Source: Clostridia bacterium
GTDB taxonomy: Bacteria; Bacillota; Clostridia; TANB77; CAG-508
Length of the DNA: 64,000 bases
Reading direction: 5' to 3'
Assembly (NCBI GenBank): GCA_900770415.1
Contig: CAAGKN010000007.1
Location: forward strand, 140,428 to 204,427
The position numbers were made by a program, and so were the translations under genes. The notes under the pieces were generated by a model, which ran no database searches, had not been told where the DNA came from, and saw only the letters and a list, made by a program, of their open reading frames with translations. Positions within the stretch are counted from its first letter, which is position 1, and the number at the start of each line of letters is the position of its first letter. This document shows positions 16,914-25,906 of the stretch, in pieces.

Positions 16914-17063
16914 AAAGACGTAAGTGAAAGGCTAATACATATAAATCATGCATTAGCAATAGAAGTTAGAAAAGTATTAGACGAGAATAAGGCGGAAAGG
17001 CACATAAGAGGAGGAATGGCTACTAAATTAAAATATAGCCATGAAAAAGATATAGCAGGTTAA
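16797..17063 (+). CDS. spoIIID: Sporulation transcriptional regulator SpoIIID
   Basis: The product is 88 residues, the usual size. SpoIIID binds DNA as a monomer in the mother cell and modulates sigma-E genes and sigK. The helix-turn-helix (DTVRGAAKKFGISKSTVHKDVSERL, residues ~22-46) and the C-terminal basic contact region (VRKVLDENKAERHIRGGMATKLKYSHEK) are complete. The start is the ATG at 16797 behind GGAGGTTTTGCTTTT, not the upstream in-frame codons. A truncated duplicate lies 3.7 kb upstream across a mobilizable element. Confidence 0.95.
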   Translation: MRGVSIEERAVALAQYIIDSKDTVRGAAKKFGISKSTVHKDVSERLIHINHALAIEVRKVLDENKAERHIRGGMATKLKYSHEKDIAG

Positions 17064-17091
17064 TATAAAAACGTAAATTTATTTATTAAAT

Positions 17092-17126
17092 AAAAATTCC
17101 AAGAAAGTTTCTTGGAATTTTTTTAT
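17092..17126 (+). terminator. Terminator after spoIIID
   Basis: Stem AAAATTCCAAGAAA/TTTCTTGGAATTTT and a T run. Confidence 0.85.
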
Positions 17127-17129
17127 ATA

Positions 17130-17190
17130 CTATAATCGCTATTGCCTTTGAGATTTCCTCATTTCATTCAGAAACTCAAATCGGCGAGAA
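17130..17190. repeat. Dispersed 61-bp repeat, copy A
   Basis: It begins CTATAATCGCTATTG and ends CTCAAATCGGCGAGAA. A near-identical 62-bp copy lies at 61683-61744. In both places it abuts the terminator-like hairpin after the stop codon of a minus-strand gene. It contains an imperfect palindrome GAGATTTC/GAAACTC. Confidence 0.7.
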
Positions 17191-17220
17191 GAAAAGTGTG
17201 GCAAAGCCACTTTTCTTGTG
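17184..17220 (-). terminator. Hairpin downstream of the zinc-ribbon gene
   Basis: Stem AAGAAAAGTGTGGC/GCCACTTTTCTT with a three-base loop, just after the stop codon of the minus-strand gene. It lacks a clear T tract, because the dispersed repeat follows directly. Confidence 0.5.
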
Positions 17221-17224
17221 CTTA

Positions 17225-17383
17225 CTAGAAATTATTTCTTCTTTGTTGTTTTCTTGCTTTTCTACATTCTGGGCATCTTACAGGATCATTTTCAAATCCT
17301 TTTTCTGCATAAAAAGCTTGTTCACCTTCTGTGAAAACAAATTCAGCACCACAGTCTTTGCATGTTAATGTTTTGTCTGCCAT
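17225..17383 (-). CDS. Small zinc-ribbon protein
   Basis: The product is 52 residues. CKDCG at residues 8-12 and CPECRKARK at residues 37-45 form a four-cysteine zinc ribbon. The segment GAEFVFTEGEQAFYAEKGF is typical of the probable zinc-ribbon (zf-trcl) family of Firmicutes. The basic tail ARKQQRRNNF suggests nucleic-acid or ribosome binding; the function is unknown. SD GAAGGAGGTA lies ahead of the ATG. It stands alone on the minus strand between spoIIID and yabG. Confidence 0.85.
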   Translation of the reverse strand: MADKTLTCKDCGAEFVFTEGEQAFYAEKGFENDPVRCPECRKARKQQRRNNF

Positions 17384-17615
17384 TGTATAATACCTCCTTC
17401 TTAGAAATTCTAATTTAATTATTTTGACACAAATGATCCTATCTAAAAAGAAGGGTAAAAGTCTCTAATAAATTAAATTGGTTGGGCTTTACAACCATTC
17501 ACAGTATAACATTAAAAAAAATAAAAAACAATAGTAAAGAAAAATAAAATAACGCACATTTCGCCAAAAAGCGACATAAGATATATTAGCCAAAAATTTT
17601 TTTGAGGTGATAAAT

Positions 17616-18437
17616 GTGAATATAAAAAAAGGAGATATAGTAGGAAGAAAATCATATGGAAAAGATATATATTTTATAGTAAATCAAATTTTGACTACTA
17701 CTAGAAATCATAAATTTGCAATATTAAAAGGATTAAATATTAGAATTGAGGCAGACAGCCCAATTGAAGATTTAGAAATAATAGGGAAAGATGAAATAAT
17801 AAATAGTATAAAAAAATATGATAGTTTTTTAGAAGAAAGAATAAAAAAAAATAGAATCTATGAAAGCAATGAAAAAAACTTTACTAGGCAAAAAATATAT
17901 TTAGGCAAAATATTGCATCTAGATGGTGACAGAAGATATAGTGATAAATCCGCAAAATACTATAATAAAGCAGGTTTAAATGCGATAGTAAAAAATGTAC
18001 CAGAAAATAGGCAAGCAAGTATTGTAGTACCACTTTTAAAAAAATATAATCCAGATATATTAATAGTTACAGGGCATGATGCAATGCTAAAAAAAGGAAC
18101 TAATTACAATAATATATATAATTATAGAAATTCGAGGCATTTTATAAATACAGTAAAAGAAGCAAGAAGATGGGGATCTTCTTCAGATAAACTTGTAATA
18201 TTTGCAGGCGCGTGTCAAAGCTTTTACGAAGCAATAATAGCATCTGGAGCAGACTTTGCATCATCACCGGGAAGGATTTTAATAGATTTCGTTGATCCAT
18301 TAATTGTAGCAGAAAAAATAGCTATTGCAGATGAATGTAGATTTGTTACAAGCAATGAAATTTCAAGAGAAATAAAAGAAGGTGTAAAAGGAGTAAGTGG
18401 CGTTGGAGCCAGGGGAAAAAAGAAAATTATAGGTTAG
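17616..18437 (+). CDS. yabG: Sporulation protease YabG (peptidase U57)
   Basis: The product is 273 residues with a GTG start at 17616, chosen because GAGGTG (17604-17609) is its SD. The sequence NIKKGDIVGRKSYGKDIYFIV, the central VLHLDGD-like KILHLDGDRRYSDK, then IVTGHDAML, GACQSFYEA and SGADFASSPGRILIDFVDP are YabG features. This cysteine-type protease trims spore coat and cortex proteins late in sporulation; in Clostridioides it also processes germination proteins. An additional in-frame GTG lies 9 bp upstream. Confidence 0.95.
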   Translation: MNIKKGDIVGRKSYGKDIYFIVNQILTTTRNHKFAILKGLNIRIEADSPIEDLEIIGKDEIINSIKKYDSFLEERIKKNRIYESNEKNFTRQKIYLGKILHLDGDRRYSDKSAKYYNKAGLNAIVKNVPENRQASIVVPLLKKYNPDILIVTGHDAMLKKGTNYNNIYNYRNSRHFINTVKEARRWGSSSDKLVIFAGACQSFYEAIIASGADFASSPGRILIDFVDPLIVAEKIAIADECRFVTSNEISREIKEGVKGVSGVGARGKKKIIG

Positions 18438-18545
18438 TAATAGCAATGTAACAATAATGTAACATAAATGTAATAAAACAGAGCCAAAACACGAAAACAC
18501 TTACAGTACCAACAATTACAAAAGATAAACAAACTCCATTCTTTT

Positions 18546-18574
18546 TTGACATTTTTCATACCCGATGATATAAT
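18546..18574 (+). promoter_or_regulatory. Consensus sigma-A promoter of veg
   Basis: TTGACA (18546-18551), 17 bp, TATAAT (18569-18574). Bacillus veg is likewise driven by a very strong vegetative promoter. Confidence 0.85.
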
Positions 18575-18608
18575 AACGCTAACCAAAATAGTGAAGGTGC
18601 GTGATTAT

Positions 18609-18881
18609 ATGATCTACAAAAATGATATTTCTTCATTAAAAGAAGAAATAGGAGAAAAAATTGGACAAAAGATAATTGTTAAAGGATCACTTGGGAGAAA
18701 CAAACCTTTTGAAGAGGAAGCTGTTATTAAAGAAACATACCCTAACATTTTTGTGGTAAAGTATGAAGAACATGACACGAATGTAAGTTACAGATATACA
18801 GACATACTTACAAGAGATTTAGAGGTTTCCGTTTTTGATGGAGAAGGATATTGTCCATTAATTCCACCAATACAAAAGTAA
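18609..18881 (+). CDS. veg: Veg family protein
   Basis: The product is 90 residues, starting at ATG 18609 behind AAGGTG. The pattern ISSLKEEIGEKIGQKIIVKGSLGRNK, then a beta-rich half ending LTRDLEVSVFDGEGYCPL, matches the Veg/DUF1021 family of Firmicutes. Bacillus Veg has been linked to biofilm gene expression and spore outgrowth, but its biochemical role is unclear. It lies between yabG and sipL, like the yabG-veg order of Bacillus. Confidence 0.9.
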   Translation: MIYKNDISSLKEEIGEKIGQKIIVKGSLGRNKPFEEEAVIKETYPNIFVVKYEEHDTNVSYRYTDILTRDLEVSVFDGEGYCPLIPPIQK

Positions 18882-18924
18882 GATAATTGGCTGTTAGCGA
18901 AATCTAAGATTTCGACAGCCGTGA

Positions 18925-18957
18925 AAAAATTCCTAATTTATTAGGAATTTTTTTTGT
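18925..18957 (+). terminator. Terminator after veg
   Basis: Stem AAAAAATTCCTAAT/ATTAGGAATTTTTT with a T run. Confidence 0.85.
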
Positions 18958-19005
18958 CCTTCTTAATATAATATATATTATTAAACTTTTAAGGAGGGAT
19001 TTTAT

Positions 19006-20547
19006 ATGCCAGTAGAAACAGAAAAAGAGAATGTATGTATAAACCAAATAATTGGACAAAAGAGAGCAGAAACATTCGTAGAGGGAGATGTTATTGTAAA
19101 TGATGTTAAACCAGATGTCTTAAATATAATAAGCGCAAATGGAATAGCATGCGTATATAAAAAAGAAGTAATGGATGGAAAGATAAGAATAGATGGTAGT
19201 GTAAATACATACATTATATACCTAGCAGACAGTGAAAACGGCAATATTAGAAGTCTAAATACAGTATTAGACTTTACTCAAATAATCGATATTGATAATT
19301 GTAGACCAGATATGATTTTAAATGAAAGTGTTTCAGTTAAAAATATTGATTGCAGAATTATAAATGAAAGGAAAATAAGTATAAAAGCAAGCTTGGATGT
19401 AGAAGCAAAACTATATTCTAATGAACAAACAGATATTATTACTGGCATAACAAATTTTGATGATATGCAAACATTAAGTAACAATAAATGCATTAGTTCA
19501 TTGGTAGGAGAAGGAAATACAAGAGTATATGCAAAAGATACACTTTCAGTAGACAGTGTAGACGATTTAGCAGAAATAATGAATGCAAGTTTAAAAATAG
19601 TTAATAAAGAAGTAAAGTTAAGTTATAATAAAGTATTGGCAAAGGCAGAGACAGAAATTTGGATAATGTATTTAACAGAGGACAATAGAATAAATAATGT
19701 TAGCACAAAAATACCTATAATGGGATTTATAGATATAGAAAATATAAATGATAATAGTATTTGTGATGTTGATTACAAATTAAAAAATTTAATAATAAAA
19801 CCAAACAATGGGGAAACTCATTCAATTTATGTGGAAGCGGAAATGGAATTAAGTTGCTTTGCGTATGAAAGTAAAGAAATTAATTTAATAGAAGATATGT
19901 ATAGCATATCACAGGATGTTGAATTTAATAAAAAGAATATAACAACAATAGCAGGAAAACAAAATATCAGACAAGATTGCAATATAAGAGAGCAAATTTC
20001 AATGCCAGAAGTAGGTTCAAATAAAATATATTGTGCAAATACAAAACCAATTATAAACGATACAAAAGTAATGAATGGAAAAATATTGTATAGTGGAGAA
20101 TTAAGTATAGAGTTCTTGTATGAAGTTAGCAATGGTATGGAAGCTAAAAGAATAAACTTGCCATTTAATTTTGAAGCACAATCAGACCTTATAGAAGCAA
20201 ATAACAATGTAGATACAGATTTGACAGTAGAACAAGATAATTTCGTTATTGTATCAGATGGAAACATAGAAGCAAATATAACAATGCAATTTAATATAGG
20301 CATTTCAAAAACAGAAAAAATAAGCATAATTGATGATTTAGAGGTTAAAGAATGTAGACAAAACAACATTTATAGTATGATAATCTATTTTGTAAAACCA
20401 GGAGATACTTTATGGAAAATTGCTAAAAAGTTTAGAAGTACAGTAGAAGACATTGCAAGAGTAAATGGAATAGAAGACGAAAACAAGATTTATGTAGGAC
20501 AGCAATTATATATACCAAAATATATAAAGAAAAGAATAGCAGTGTAA
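19006..20547 (+). CDS. sipL: Spore morphogenesis protein SipL (DUF3794 repeats plus LysM)
   Basis: The product is 513 residues. It has DUF3794-type beta-rich repeats (residues ~30-440; for example KAETFVEGDVIVNDVKPDVLNII) and a C-terminal LysM domain (VKPGDTLWKIAKKFRSTVEDIARVNGI...IYVGQQLYIPKY, ~465-508). This is the architecture of SipL, the clostridial functional counterpart of SpoVID, which binds SpoIVA and encases the forespore in coat. SD AAGGAGGGATTTTAT. yunB starts 3 bp after its stop, so they form one operon. Confidence 0.92.
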   Translation: MPVETEKENVCINQIIGQKRAETFVEGDVIVNDVKPDVLNIISANGIACVYKKEVMDGKIRIDGSVNTYIIYLADSENGNIRSLNTVLDFTQIIDIDNCRPDMILNESVSVKNIDCRIINERKISIKASLDVEAKLYSNEQTDIITGITNFDDMQTLSNNKCISSLVGEGNTRVYAKDTLSVDSVDDLAEIMNASLKIVNKEVKLSYNKVLAKAETEIWIMYLTEDNRINNVSTKIPIMGFIDIENINDNSICDVDYKLKNLIIKPNNGETHSIYVEAEMELSCFAYESKEINLIEDMYSISQDVEFNKKNITTIAGKQNIRQDCNIREQISMPEVGSNKIYCANTKPIINDTKVMNGKILYSGELSIEFLYEVSNGMEAKRINLPFNFEAQSDLIEANNNVDTDLTVEQDNFVIVSDGNIEANITMQFNIGISKTEKISIIDDLEVKECRQNNIYSMIIYFVKPGDTLWKIAKKFRSTVEDIARVNGIEDENKIYVGQQLYIPKYIKKRIAV

Positions 20548-20550
20548 AAA

Positions 20551-21261
20551 ATGGATAGTATTTATTCACGTAAAAGAATAAACATTCCTAAAATAAAAGG
20601 ATTTTATACGAAAAACAATAATAAAAACAAAAAAATCTTAACAGTTTGCGTAATAGTATGCATAAGCGTATTAACATTTTACAGTATATTAAAGTCAATT
20701 GATCCAATATTTGATGGCTTATGCATACAAAAAGCAAAAACAATTGCAACAGAAATAGTAAATGCACAAAGTAGTGTTGCGTTAGACAATATAGACTATA
20801 AAGATATTGTATCAGTAGTAAAGGACGAAGCCAATAATACAAATATATTAAAAACAGATGTGGTAGTTATAAATAAAATTGCCTCAGATGTAGCTTTAGA
20901 AATAGAAAAAGAACTCCAAAATCTAAAAAACGAAGAAATACGTATTCCAATTGGGGCATTAACTGGTAATAAATATTTAGCTGGTATGGGCCCGGGAGTA
21001 AAGATAAAAATTATACCAACAGGAAATATAATAACAGAATTAAAAACAGAGTTTCAAGCACAAGGAATAAATCAAACAATGTATAGAATATATTTAGAGT
21101 TAAAATGTGATACAAATATTTTAACTCCATATAAAACAATACATGAAGAAATTGTAAATCAAGTATTGTTAGTAGAAACATTAATAGTTGGAGATGTGCC
21201 ACAAACTTATTATAATTTAGAAGGATTAGATAACAAAAATGCAGTTGATATAATAGAATAA
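20551..21261 (+). CDS. yunB: Sporulation protein YunB
   Basis: The product is 236 residues. It has one N-terminal transmembrane helix (KKILTVCVIVCISVLTFYSIL, about residues 30-50) and an extracytoplasmic domain with the family segment IRIPIGALTGNKYLAGMGPGVKIKIIPTGNI (about 130-160), and a C-terminal TLIVGDVPQTYYNL. YunB is a sigma-E protein needed for efficient sporulation; its molecular role is unknown. It lies directly downstream of sipL (3-bp gap). Confidence 0.93.
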   Translation: MDSIYSRKRINIPKIKGFYTKNNNKNKKILTVCVIVCISVLTFYSILKSIDPIFDGLCIQKAKTIATEIVNAQSSVALDNIDYKDIVSVVKDEANNTNILKTDVVVINKIASDVALEIEKELQNLKNEEIRIPIGALTGNKYLAGMGPGVKIKIIPTGNIITELKTEFQAQGINQTMYRIYLELKCDTNILTPYKTIHEEIVNQVLLVETLIVGDVPQTYYNLEGLDNKNAVDIIE

Positions 21262-21341
21262 AATTCTAAATTTTGCTTGCTTTTAATTCTAGTATGTGAT
21301 AATTTATAAATTGTAAGAATAGAATTTAGGAGGAATGTAAA

Positions 21342-21881
21342 ATGGCAGATTTAAAAGGAACAAAAACAGAAAAAAATTTAATGCAAGCTTTTGCAGGAGA
21401 ATCACAAGCAAGAAATAAATATACATATTTTGCTAGCAAAGCAAAAAAAGAAGGGTATGAACAAATAGCAGCAATATTCCAAGAAACAGCAGATAATGAA
21501 AAAGAACATGCAAAAATGTGGTTTAAATTATTAAACAATGGAATATCATCAACAGCAGAAAATTTGAAAGCTGCAGCAGAAGGAGAAAACTTTGAATGGA
21601 CAGATATGTATGACAGAATGGCACAAGAAGCAAGAGAAGAAGGATTTGACCATATAGCAGATTTATTTGAAGGTGTAGCAAAAATAGAAAAAGAACATGA
21701 AGAAAGATATAAAAAACTACTAGAAAATCTAGAAAACGGATTAGTATTTAGCAAAGATGGAGATAAGATTTGGAAATGTAGAAATTGCGGACATATATGT
21801 GTTGGAAAAGAAGCACCAGAGGTATGCCCAGTATGTGCACATCCAAAAGCATATTTTGAAATTAAAGCAGAAAATTATTAA
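21342..21881 (+). CDS. rbr: Rubrerythrin
   Basis: The product is 179 residues. The ferritin-like diiron domain has the Glu-x-x-His motifs ETADNEKEHAKMWF (about residues 48-61) and FEGVAKIEKEHEERY (about 107-121). A C-terminal rubredoxin domain (CRNCGHICVGKEAPEVCPVCAH, ~146-167) supplies the FeS4 centre. It reduces hydrogen peroxide with electrons from rubredoxin/NADH and protects anaerobes. SD AGGAGG. Isolated transcription unit. Confidence 0.97.
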   Translation: MADLKGTKTEKNLMQAFAGESQARNKYTYFASKAKKEGYEQIAAIFQETADNEKEHAKMWFKLLNNGISSTAENLKAAAEGENFEWTDMYDRMAQEAREEGFDHIADLFEGVAKIEKEHEERYKKLLENLENGLVFSKDGDKIWKCRNCGHICVGKEAPEVCPVCAHPKAYFEIKAENY

Positions 21882-21884
21882 AAA

Positions 21885-21926
21885 CAACAAAAAGAAGTGA
21901 ACTTTATATGGTTCACTTCTTTTGTT
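21885..21926. terminator. Bidirectional terminator
   Basis: Stem AACAAAAAGAAGTGAAC/GTTCACTTCTTTTGTT between the convergent rubrerythrin and thioesterase genes. Confidence 0.85.
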
Positions 21927-22661
21927 TTAATATAACTTTACAATAGCATGTAATTTGCCATCTAGTTTATCTTTAATAGAAATTATATATTCATTATTAC
22001 TTGTGTGAGCACAGAAAAGACTAAGAGTATCACCAAGAGTAGCTTGATGCTTATACATAATTTCTACATTTGAAAATTTGTTATTTTTAAATACTTCTAA
22101 AGGTAATGCCTCATAAGCATAATCTAAATAATATAAATTATTTACATGATGATTTGTGTCAATATCCCTTCTTTGAACAGTGTAATCCAAAACAAATTCA
22201 GAGTTTAGAGGCTCTTTTATTTTTTCTTCAAATTTTTCAGGGAAAACTTCTTTATTAACTTGAATGTATTTTTCATTTACTCCATCTGTAACTCTACTAA
22301 TAGATTTATTATTTACATTAAATAAAACCCATTTAGAACTTGCAATTGCAACAAGATTATAATCGTTATCATAAACTTCAAAATCTCTATATACAAATAG
22401 AGGAGTTTTCTTTCTAGTCCAAGTTTTAATTAAAAGATTAGTATTAGTTTTTGGACGAGTAAAAACTTTAAGTTTCCAATTTAAAAGAATCCATGCAAGA
22501 CCTGTTTTAGGAGTATCATTTACACCATAACCTAAAAGCCCACAGTGAACACCTGCAACTTCTTGCAATAAACGCAATAATCCTTTATTAGTTACTTGGT
22601 TATTTTCATCAACATCAGAATAATTAATTGTTAAATTGTGAGAGTAAATATCAAGATTCAT
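21927..22661 (-). CDS. Acyl-ACP thioesterase family protein
   Basis: The product is 244 residues from the ATG at 22661, chosen for SD GAAGGG. Two hotdog halves are visible: YDVDENNQVTNKGLLRLLQEVAG-like at the N-terminus with the GLAWILLNWKLKVF segment, and QRRDIDTNHHVNNLYYLDYA (about residues 163-182) in the second half. The N-H-H-V-N motif holds the active-site Asn/His of bacterial FatA-type acyl-ACP thioesterases. It releases fatty acids from acyl-ACP. An upstream in-frame extension without an SD is less likely. Confidence 0.88.
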   Translation of the reverse strand: MNLDIYSHNLTINYSDVDENNQVTNKGLLRLLQEVAGVHCGLLGYGVNDTPKTGLAWILLNWKLKVFTRPKTNTNLLIKTWTRKKTPLFVYRDFEVYDNDYNLVAIASSKWVLFNVNNKSISRVTDGVNEKYIQVNKEVFPEKFEEKIKEPLNSEFVLDYTVQRRDIDTNHHVNNLYYLDYAYEALPLEVFKNNKFSNVEIMYKHQATLGDTLSLFCAHTSNNEYIISIKDKLDGKLHAIVKLY

Positions 22662-22757
22662 AAAAGCCCTTCTTTCTTTATATAAAAATATATCATAAAT
22701 CATAATTCTTTTCAAACAAATATAATAAAATAGAATTATTAAATTTGTTTGAACTGT

Positions 22758-22782
22758 AAGCTAATAATTGACATTAGCTTAT
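22758..22782 (+). promoter_or_regulatory. Palindromic operator over the copA -35
   Basis: A perfect inverted repeat TAAGCTAAT-N7-ATTAGCTTA covers the -35 hexamer of the copA promoter. The position fits a repressor site. It matches neither the CopY (TACAnnTGTA) nor the GC-rich CsoR consensus, so the regulator is unknown. Confidence 0.6.
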
Positions 22783-22796
22783 ATAAAATATAAAAT
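22768..22796 (+). promoter_or_regulatory. copA promoter
   Basis: TTGACA (22768-22773), 17 bp, TAAAAT (22791-22796), 34 bp before the start codon. Confidence 0.75.
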
Positions 22797-22829
22797 TAAT
22801 TAATAATAGAAATAAACAGGAGGAAAAAG

Positions 22830-25240
22830 TTGAAAGTAAAGTTTAATGTAATTGGCATGTCATGCAGTGCATGTAGCAATCATATAGAAAAAATAGTCTC
22901 AAAACAAAAGGGTGTAAACAGTGTAAATGTTAGTTTAATAAATAACAATATGATAGTAGATTTTGACAAGAAGATAATTACAGAACAAGAGATTATAAAA
23001 GCAGTGCAAAGTATAGGATATGATGCAAATACAAAAGGAGTACAAAATAAAAGCAACTTAGATAAAATGAAGCACAGAGTTATAATATCATTTGTATTTC
23101 TAATTCCACTTATGTATGTTGCAATGGGACACATGGTAGGATTACCATTACCACATATATTCCATAAAAACTTAGTCCTATTTAGCCTTGTACAATTAAT
23201 ATTAGTTGCACCAATAGTGTATGTAAATAGAAAATATTATACTTCAGGTTTTAAAGCATTAATAAAAAGAGCACCAAATATGGATTCTTTAATTGCAATA
23301 GGTTCATTTGTTTCAATTGTATATGGAGTTTTTGCAATATATAAAATATGGCAGGGAGAAAGTAGTTATGCAATGAATTTATATTTTGAATCTGCCGGAA
23401 TGATATTAACATTAATAACTTTTGGAAAATATCTAGAAACAAAAGCAAAAGATAAAACTTCAAATGCAATTAATAAATTATTAGATTTAACTCCTAAAAA
23501 AGTTACAATTTTAAGAGAGCAAAAAGAAATAGAGATTCCAATAGAAGAGGTAAAAGTTGGAGATATAATTGTTGTAAAACCAGGGGAAACTATTGCAGTA
23601 GATGGAGTAATAATAAAAGGTCAAACATATATAGATGAGTCAACAATTACAGGAGAGCATATACCAGTAAAAAAAGAAATAGGAAGTAAAGTAATCTCTG
23701 GAAGTATTAACAAAAATGGAGCAATAGAATTTAGAGCAGAAAAAGTAGGAGAAGATACAACAATATCACAAATAATAAAACTAGTAGAAGAGGCAAGTGC
23801 TTCAAAAGCACCAATTGGAAGATTAGCAGATAAAGTAAGCCGGAGTGTTTGTACCAATTGTAATTACAATTGCAGTAATTGCTACAATTATTTGGCTACT
23901 ATTAGGATATCCATTTGAATTTGCACTTTCTATTGGAATATCAGTTTTAGTAATATCTTGCCCTTGTGCTTTAGGACTTGCTACGCCTGTTTCTATTATG
24001 GTTGGCACAGGAAAAGCTGCTGAAAATGGAATATTAATAAAATCAGCAGAAAGTTTAGAACTTGCACATTCAATAAATGCAATAGTTTTAGATAAAACAG
24101 GAACAATAACAGTAGGAAAACCACAAGTAAATGACATATTTGTATTTAACAATATGCAAGAAGGCGAACTACTAAAAATAGTAGGAGCAATAGAATCAAA
24201 ATCTGAACACCCAATAGCAAAAGCTATATTAGAAAAAACAAAAGAAGTTGAGGCTTTAGAAGCACAAAATTTTCAAGCAATTGAAGGAAAAGGAATAAAA
24301 GCAAGCATAAACAACAATACCTATTTTGCTGGGAATGAAAGTTTGATGAAAGAAAACAATATTAAACTATCAGAGGCAGAAGGTATATATCAAAAATTAT
24401 ATGAACAAGCTAAAACAGTAATATTTGTATCAGATGATGAAAAATTGCTAGGAATTATTGCAATATCAGATACTGTAAAACAAACAAGCATAGAAGCAAT
24501 AAAAGGCTTTAAAGATTTGAAAATAGAAACATATATGCTAACAGGAGATAATAAAACATCAGCACAAGCAATTGGAAAAATGGTAGGAATAGATAATATT
24601 ATTTCGGAAGTTTTACCACAAGAAAAAGAAAGTAAAGTGCGTAGTTTACAAGAACAAGGAAAAATTGTTGCAATGATAGGTGACCGGAATAAATGATTCA
24701 CCAGCACTTTCAAGAGCAAACGTAGGAATTGCAATTGGCGCAGGAACAGATATTGCAATAGAATCAGCAGATATTGTTCTAATAAAAAGCAATTTGACAG
24801 ATGTAGTATACTTATTAAGGTTAAGTAAAGCAGTTATAAAAAATATAAAAATGAATTTGTTTTGGGCATTTTTCTATAACACTATTGGAATTCCACTTGC
24901 ATGTGGTGTGCTATATAAATCATTTGGAATATTGCTAAACCCAATGATAGCAGCATTAGCAATGAGTTTAAGTTCAATATGTGTTGTAACAAATGCACTA
25001 ACATTAAGAAGATTTAAGATAAAAGAAGAGGTGAAAAATATGACAAAAACAATATATGTAAAAGGAATGCAATGTGAACATTGTTCAAATGCGGTAAAAA
25101 AAGAATTACTAACATTAGAAGAAGTAAATAATGTAGAGGTAGACTTAAAAACAGGAAGAGTAGATTTAGAGTTATCGAAGGATATAGATAATGAAGTATT
25201 AAAGAAAAAAATAGAAGAAGTAGGATATACAATGTCTTAA
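22830..25240 (+). CDS. copA: Copper-exporting P1B ATPase with N- and C-terminal HMA domains, two +1 frameshifts
   Basis: Read with both shifts, the protein is about 802 residues. It has an N-terminal HMA metal domain (GMSCSACSNH, Cys12/Cys15), membrane helices, the actuator motif TITGEHIPV (about residue 272), the transmembrane CPCALGLATP copper motif (~377-386), the DKTGTIT phosphorylation site (~422), the hinge motif MIGDGINDSPALSRA (~615-629) and a second HMA domain (GMQCEHC) at the C-terminus. It exports Cu(I) using ATP. The TTG start follows AGGAGGAAAAAG. The zero frame breaks at CGG 23841-23843 and CGG 24685-24687; both breaks fall at conserved glycines. A palindromic operator overlies the promoter. 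Confidence 0.92.
23841..23844 (+). other. CGGA +1 frameshift site 4 (copA, DKVSG)
   Basis: The zero frame reads GTA AGC CGG AGT GTT. Skipping C23841 gives AGC GGA GTG TTT GTA CCA, which encodes DKVS-GVFVPIVI, the start of a P-type ATPase transmembrane helix. Confidence 0.88.
24685..24688 (+). other. CGGA +1 frameshift site 5 (copA, GDGINDSP)
   Basis: The zero frame reads GGT GAC CGG AAT AAA TGA. Skipping C24685 gives GAC GGA ATA AAT GAT TCA CCA, which encodes GD-GINDSPAL, the invariant P-type ATPase hinge motif. Confidence 0.9.
25040..25240 (+). CDS. Possible internally initiated CopZ-like copper chaperone
   Basis: Inside the 3' end of copA, in the same frame, AGAGGTG (25027-25033) stands six bases before ATG 25040. 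The 66-residue product MTKTIYVKGMQCEHCSNAVKK... is a complete HMA domain with the GMxCxxC metal site. It could be made as a free CopZ-type chaperone as well as being the C-terminal domain of CopA. Because it lies downstream of both frameshift sites, independent initiation would let it be produced even when CopA is not completed. Initiation is inferred from the SD only. Confidence 0.5.
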   Translation: MTKTIYVKGMQCEHCSNAVKKELLTLEEVNNVEVDLKTGRVDLELSKDIDNEVLKKKIEEVGYTMS

Positions 25241-25248
25241 TAAAGAGA

Positions 25249-25272
25249 AAGGAGTGCTCGAATGCACTCCTT
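25249..25272. terminator. Hairpin between copA and the minus-strand gene
   Basis: Stem AAGGAGTGC/GCACTCCTT, loop six bases. The T tracts are weak. Confidence 0.55.
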
Positions 25273-25279
25273 ATCACTT

Positions 25280-25756
25280 TTATGCAACTATGCGTTCATC
25301 ATAGATTAAAGCATGAGTATTCCAAAAAGTGATAGCTCTTTGCTCTTCAGCAGAGCCAGGAATAATTGCCGGATCCCATGGTTCTCTTTCAGAAAGTATG
25401 CCAATGAAGTATGTTACTAATATGTAATCTCCATCATCACATTTTCTTAAAATAACCACAAGACTTGAGCAATCCTCAGCTGTTCTGCCTAAAACCAATG
25501 GCGTAGGACCTTTGCGACCCTTACGACGAGCCAGAATAATTGTGTCAGTATTATCTACTTTAACACAAGTTGTCTTGCCAATAATCCGCCCAAAGTTTAT
25601 AGTTTCCTTTACATAGTCTTCACAAGTGGAGATATGTAAAAGAGCCTCTTTCAAAATGTCTTCTGCAACGGGATGGACAGAGCTATGGTTGTCATTTCGG
25701 TCAAAGACCTTAATACCATTGTCTGTAAAACCTACAAATTTACCTTTAGTTAACAT
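25280..25756 (-). CDS. Hypothetical protein, foreign-type cassette gene
   Basis: The product is 158 residues from the ATG at 25756, behind SD GGAGGTAATTCT. I do not recognise the family. It has a beta-rich N-terminus (MLTKGKFVGFTDNGIKVFDRND), a central basic segment ILARRKGRKGPTPLVLGRTAEDCSSLVVILRK (about residues 70-101), and a conserved-looking tail EREPWDPAI...ITFWNTHALIYDERIV. The alternation of strands and the late His/Tyr suggest a compact alpha/beta fold; RelE-like toxins are one possibility, without proof. Codon use (CGT, CGG, CTG) is unlike the host. Codon 57 is CGG (25586-25588) followed by ATT. It has its own promoter and terminator hairpin. Confidence 0.6.
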   Translation of the reverse strand: MLTKGKFVGFTDNGIKVFDRNDNHSSVHPVAEDILKEALLHISTCEDYVKETINFGRIIGKTTCVKVDNTDTIILARRKGRKGPTPLVLGRTAEDCSSLVVILRKCDDGDYILVTYFIGILSEREPWDPAIIPGSAEEQRAITFWNTHALIYDERIVA

Positions 25757-25877
25757 AGAATTACCTCCAAAAATTTGTAGTGCTTCCAAAAAGCTTCTCT
25801 ATTCAATTAAAAGCAATTCGCTTTAAATTTGAATTCAAAAAGTCTTTTGAAAACACTACATAAAATAATATAATAAA

Positions 25878-25906
25878 ATTATAGCACACTTTACATAAAA
25901 CTTCAA
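25878..25906 (-). promoter_or_regulatory. Promoter of the minus-strand cassette gene
   Basis: On the minus strand TTGAAG (25901-25906), 17 bp, TATAAT (25878-25883). Confidence 0.6.

Noticed and set aside
19827..20369. Minus-strand 180-codon ORF inside sipL
   Set aside because: It is antisense to a recognised gene, with no SD and a shadow-like composition.
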